This document shows, in pieces, positions 61,301-64,000 of a stretch of 64,000 bases of DNA. The position numbers and the translations under genes were made by a program. The notes under the pieces were generated by a model. It was not told the DNA's origin, made no database searches, and saw only the letters and a program-made list of their open reading frames with translations. The stretch comes from Nepenthes gracilis (lineage: Eukaryota > Streptophyta > Magnoliopsida > Caryophyllales > Nepenthaceae). Within the stretch, counting starts at the first letter, position 1; the number at the start of each line of letters is the position of its first letter. Location of the stretch: contig BSYO01000014.1 of NCBI GenBank assembly GCA_033239525.1, positions 13,934,021-13,998,020 on the forward strand, given 5' to 3'.

Positions 61301-62390
61301 TTTCTTATGGCATTTGTAACTTTATGTGTGATAGTATCTGTTATGTTCCGCACACATGTTTTACTATATACTTGCATGTATCTTGCTGGGCCTCGACTCA
61401 CTGTTTTATGGTTTTTCCCCATCAGATGAGACTTTAGAGCTTGTACCTGACGAGTTGGAGTGATTAGAGCTTGTCTGAAGAATTATTAAAGACTCGGAAA
61501 CTTATTTTGGAGAATATCATTGTAATGACTTGATTATGATTCATAGACTTTCATGATTAGACATTTGATTTATGTACTCAGAAATGAATATTTTGGAATG
61601 AAGATGAATGCTTCCGCAAAATGTTAGATTAACTTCCGCTATACTTCTTATGGTTAAAAGTATATGGGTCCTAGATGGCATCCAGATCCTGTGTTGCAAA
61701 AAAAAAAATCTCGTTCCGTCACATATCCGGTTCTGTTGCTCGGGGCAAATCCAAGGAGTTCATTGGTAGGAATCACAAGGCAGGAGTAAATCTACTAGGA
61801 TAGCGCATCTATACCACCCAACCTGTAAGTTGATTTTCTTAGTACACATTTTCCCTAGCCGTGGAGCTCGGAGGGTTTTTTCTCAATAGTCGTAATTATC
61901 GATTCATCACCAAAAATCAAATCTTTATTACTGCTCATATCATTAAATATATTTTAATTGTATATTGTCTGCTCGTTAAGTCATTTGAACACAATTATAC
62001 TTTACGTGTATCATATACTTTTGAAACTACGTTTCCAAAATTATTAAAAAGGAGGTCGAAACTATCGTGTCAAGGAACACCTAGTTCCTCTCAATAATGA
62101 AACCTGAGACTTCAAACATATAAAATTTATCTAAAAAACTGACACAGATGGATGTCTTTTACATACAGATCCATGAAGCTATCACACAAAATAATTTGTT
62201 CACAAACAAAAATTAGCAAGGACTATGCTGAGATCAATAATTGTATAGACAAATACAGGAGGAAAAATTAGAATTCCATTACGCTATAACGAAAAATGAA
62301 ATTCTCGAACATACTCTAAAGATTAAGAATAAATCAAGCAATTACAGACCTCAACGCCGGATTCAGCCCTCCGCCTTTTCCCTTTAATTA
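37324..62390 (-). CDS. MRG-domain chromatin protein (MRG1/MRG2-like), 3' six exons; gene continues beyond the window
   Basis: Exons in gene order: 62390-62350, 46437-46336, 40565-40486, 39727-39558, 38615-38531 and 37411-37324 (stop TGA at 37324-37326). All junctions are GT-AG and phases agree. The pieces read, in order: a basic linker IKGKRRRAESGVE; ESVSTEKLAKFPIPSTLRKQ and DDWEYVTRQDK; LVKLPRSPSVDEILKKYLEY; MMTDSIAEILNGLRCYFDKA, LLYKKERQQY and YGAEHLLRLF; VKLPELLAYVNIEEEALTRL; and FLQKNQSTFFL with a GKGKDD end. This is the MRG domain of the plant MORF-related proteins. In Arabidopsis, MRG1 and MRG2 bind H3K4/H3K36-methylated histones through an N-terminal chromodomain, associate with NuA4-type acetyltransferases and promote flowering. 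The chromodomain exons are not found in the window and should lie past position 64000. The 15.9 kb intron 46438-62349 is made largely of repeats. I cannot tell MRG1 from MRG2. Confidence 0.92.
40566..46335. other. Large MRG intron, no further gene seen
   Basis: This 5.8 kb intron is AT-rich. The open frames within it (for example 43122-43382, 44205-44510 and 45044-45454, minus strand) show no conserved domain, and their composition matches the surrounding intron. I see no intact mobile element. Confidence 0.6.
46583..49434. other. First part of the 15.9 kb MRG intron, AT-rich, no gene seen
   Basis: The stretch is very AT-rich, especially 48100-49300, with scattered short frames that look random. 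No repeat with clear ends was found. Confidence 0.55.
49435..49810. repeat. Diverged tandem duplication, unit about 185 bp
   Basis: Two adjacent copies share GTGAATCTTAAAAGCAT, followed by an ACCTATNNNACCT- and GATCNAATTAATCCA-type run, then a purine-rich stretch and GGACAAACAG or GGTCAAACAG. The copies begin near 49435 and 49620. Differences are frequent, so the duplication is old. No coding potential is seen. Confidence 0.55.
50420..52470 (+). mobile_element. LTR-like repeat of uncertain type in the MRG intron
   Basis: The segment has a TATA-like GCTGTATAAATATGCC at about 50734-50749 with a short leader after it, and near 52400 a stretch ATACTCATCCCCAGATCATC that resembles the U5 part of plant gypsy LTRs. 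No protein domain is seen. I could not set the ends or a target duplication, so this call is tentative. Confidence 0.3.
52601..53800. other. MRG intron stretch, nothing recognised
   Basis: One minus-strand frame of 90 residues (52601-52873) is open but I recognise no domain in it. The rest is AT-rich intron. Confidence 0.4.
54084..54870 (-). pseudogene. Tandem remnants of a DUF4283/LINE ORF1-like protein
   Basis: On the minus strand 54302-54084 contains VFGLHPHLWGMEILKEVVDF followed by GGLTKVDK, similar in pattern to the DUF4283 region of plant LINE-type ORF1 proteins. A second, more decayed copy follows about 405-410 bases further on: CATGAAATCAAC recurs at about 54572 and CCATTCCCAAACAATTA recurs at 54367 and 54771. 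No intact frame remains. Confidence 0.45.
55484..55838 (+). repeat. Left LTR, 3' end missing
   Basis: It is similar to 57793-58197 throughout but breaks off at GAGCCT, where a minus-strand copia fragment begins. Several substitutions and small indels separate the copies, so the element is not recent. Confidence 0.65.
55838..55985 (-). pseudogene. Ty1/copia RT-RNase H fragment
   Basis: On the minus strand, with one frameshift, it reads FDPKESHLSAV and then KRIIRYVNGTSDYEIFYS and DSNFDLAGYSDA. This is the conserved boundary between reverse transcriptase and RNase H in plant copia elements. It is a piece of under 150 bp with no copia LTR next to it. Confidence 0.75.
56394..57110 (+). pseudogene. 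Remnant of a 'putative plant transposon protein' domain
   Basis: Successive frames read EFYSNIHDYSLSSPSTFVRG, SHLWMTPDVISATLSIPRV, then after a stop VVNRIILTNLFPASHFSSIS and HFLFALLSGRLIDLPSHLCI. The pattern of an EFYxN start, a VRG motif, a W-rich middle and a region ending in a short helix with LLxGRxID resembles the plant transposon-associated domain found in many non-autonomous LTR elements. At least one stop (56649-56651) and frameshifts break it. Confidence 0.5.
57793..58230 (+). repeat. Right LTR of the non-autonomous element
   Basis: It starts TGTTAGTCG directly after the purine-rich GATGAGGAG-like tract and aligns with the left LTR to about 58197. The true end is probably shortly after the A run near 58230. 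Confidence 0.6.
59388..59640. repeat. Minisatellite, unit about 22-24 bp (CGGCATTTGGCATG family)
   Basis: Roughly ten head-to-tail copies of a unit built on AACCGGCATTTGGCATGTAAAAC, with length variants. The overlapping minus-strand open frames here are a by-product of the repeat and not genes. Confidence 0.85.
59640..60515. repeat. Degenerate minisatellite (AACTCCGGCTTTTG family)
   Basis: Dozens of short imperfect units built on GAACTCCGGCTTTT, changing gradually to AGTACTCCGTCCTTTTT between about 60050 and 60310 and back again. Unit length varies from about 15 to 30 bases. It directly follows the CGGCATTTGG array, and both share the CCGGCWTTT core, so one probably grew out of the other. 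Confidence 0.8.
60828..61022. repeat. Three tandem copies of a 66-bp unit
   Basis: Units start at 60828, 60894 and 60960 with AACTCTGTC and contain TTATTTGTGGTCCGCCC and TCGGGGCGTTACGGTCA. The copies are nearly identical; the third has a one-letter-type loss (CCCTTCC for CCCTGTCC). Because 66 is a multiple of three, open frames run through the array by chance. Confidence 0.85.
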
Positions 62391-64000
62391 CTGCATGGAA
62401 ATATAACCATTTAGTCAGAAATATAATCTGGAATGAACCAGATGTAAGTTTCCTTTCCCCTTGAAAACAAACAAATGAGCTAGAGCTAGTCAAGGAAACA
62501 AGTCTCATGGGACGAAATCCACCCTCATCTTCTTCTCTTCCCATCACTTTGGGTACCACCAGAAACACAACAAATCGTAAACAAAGATATGGAATGTTGT
62601 TCAGTGAGAATGAGTAGGTGGTTGTGGAATTCAAGAACAAGACGGGCTTTGTGCCCTTAGAGATCTTTAGATGCAAACTTCAATACATGCACAATAAAGG
62701 AAGTGGAAAAATGTTCCAAAAAAAGAAAATCTCGTCACAAGGAGCATTTTTTAATAACAAACAGAAAACATAACAATGAAGTTTAGAAAGGAGAACACAT
62801 GACAGTGGTTTCATTGCTTCTAGATCACTAAGAATGACTGATAAGGGAGCATGGCCAATCACAGAAATAGTAGCAAGATAAATATGTCAGAAAAATATAG
62901 ATTTCCTATGACAAATCAAACAAAACAGTACAACAGGATACTTCCCAGTACAACAGAATGTAGCAGGTGATCAAATAAGAAGAAAGTTTCAAAATTACAG
63001 CAGAAAGAATCCACCTCCACAGTTTGTTCTACTACTATCTAATCAAAATGAATCATTCTCAAGCCATCAACTCTCCAAAACAGACTGACTAAACCCACAC
63101 ATACCCAGAACTGAATAAACAGTAGGCCAAAATGTCCAAGCTCTTATACCTTAGGAAAACAGATGTTTTACCAACTACACTTGACACTTCCACATGTCAC
63201 ATGTAAATACAAATTGTAAGCATCAAGAAAACCTTTACACATTTACACCACTACGCTTGACATTTATCCACTCATTAACAATCTCCCCTAAGCAGCCTCC
63301 AAAACCAGGAAGGAAACATTGGCAGGCACCTTGGATTTCCAGCTAAGTTTAAAAGGAATGCAGAAATCTTCCCAACTAAGATCACAAAATGAAGCAGGAA
63401 AGGATGACCATAGCTATTTAATCTCAGAAAAGAAACATCGAGACACCCAAGCTGCACCTCCAACTTGGACAACAGAGAGAAGCCAGGAAGCTCAAACATG
63501 GCCTCCTCACAAAGAGCCAAAGGAATTATACAACCAGCAACTACAGCATTTTCATTCAGAACCAGATCTTAAGACCATTGAAGGTCACATTCAAAAGCTT
63601 ATCCCAAATCAACACATCAAGCATAAGTCTATCAGCACACCCATAACCAACAAAAAAATAAAAAAAAAAACAGGTTCAATCTGACAACATATTCAACGTG
63701 TTCATATTCTTCCATAAGCTATAACTATTACTCGTAGTTTTAGATCAGCATGCTGCATCGTCACAGCAAATGGATGGATCACTGCAGCATCCTGGCCATA
63801 TCATAATCATCATGCAGCATATTACATGAATGATTTTTCATATCAGCATATCTCCAAATTCATTTGCTACACCCCCCCCCCCCAAAAAAAAAAAATAATA
63901 ATAAACCACAAAGGTCTCCAAACAACATATCATTTAATCAAGTGGAAGTTGAAGCACACCCAACAATCACCCAGAAATAAATGCTTCCTGAACCCCTCAT
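62391..64000. other. MRG intron sequence at the window end, no exon recognised
   Basis: The stretch should belong to the MRG intron upstream of the exon at 62350-62390. I searched it by eye for the chromodomain exons (aromatic-cage words such as YFVHYLGW and NWDEW) and found none. A C run followed by an A run lies near 63871-63894. Short open frames show no known domain. Confidence 0.5.

Larger units (their letters stand above)
58490..61723 (+). repeat. Very long solo LTR (about 3.2 kb) with internal minisatellites
   Basis: The segment starts TGTGGCGACCC and ends GTTCCGTCACA, and is flanked by TATCT (58485-58489) and TATCC (61724-61728), a 4-of-5 target duplication. These ends are typical of certain plant Ty3/gypsy LTRs. 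A TATA-like CTATATATACC lies at about 59093, followed by a CACGAGCAATCTAC-type leader, as expected for a U3/R border. No protein-coding retrotransposon sequence is inside. More than a third of its length consists of tandem repeats, listed separately. It lies in the 15.9 kb MRG intron. Confidence 0.7.

Overview
This is nuclear DNA of a flowering plant, most likely a dicot; I cannot name the species. The evidence is the spliced genes with GT-AG introns, a plastid-targeted HMA1-type metal ATPase, a plant-type MRG chromatin protein, and a dense load of Ty3/gypsy and Ty1/copia LTR retrotransposons, solo LTRs and a hAT-like MITE. Most open frames lie in introns or transposable elements; only two host genes are supported, both on the minus strand.

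Layout. Positions 1-3454: the 5' part of a Tat-like Ty3/gypsy element on the minus strand (LTR, PBS, gag, start of pol), cut by the window edge. 3455-9501: AT-rich intergenic DNA with one solo LTR (4384-5347). 9502-35450: an intact-looking HMA1 gene of 13 exons. Every junction keeps phase and the exons sum to 2481 nt (826 residues plus stop). Its introns hold a hAT-like MITE (9747-10315), a solo LTR with a perfect duplication (11926-12663), an older Tat-type LTR (14128-19016) split by a young chimeric retrotransposon (14144-17777), a small solo LTR (19321-19496) and a decayed copia element (23956-29034). 35451-37323: spacer with the HMA1 promoter. 37324-62390 and beyond the window: the 3' part of an MRG1/2-like gene, six exons seen, with a 15.9 kb intron full of repeats, including an LTR element (55484 to about 58230) and a 3.2 kb solo LTR with internal minisatellites (58490-61723).

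How the genes act. HMA1 is a P1B-type ATPase that moves transition metals across the chloroplast envelope. The MRG protein is a nuclear reader of methylated histone H3. They share strand and proximity, but nothing indicates a common pathway.

The most unusual object is the 3.6 kb element at 14144-17777. It has near-identical LTRs, a perfect 5-bp target duplication (CCATC), a PBS-like site, a purine tract and a gag-like N-terminal frame. Where pol should be, it carries intronless pieces of at least two host genes: the membrane core of chloroplast TatC and a receptor-like cytoplasmic kinase. A single 560-codon open frame crosses the TatC piece and a stretch I could not identify. It looks like a recent retrotransposon-mediated host gene capture, comparable in kind to maize Bs1.
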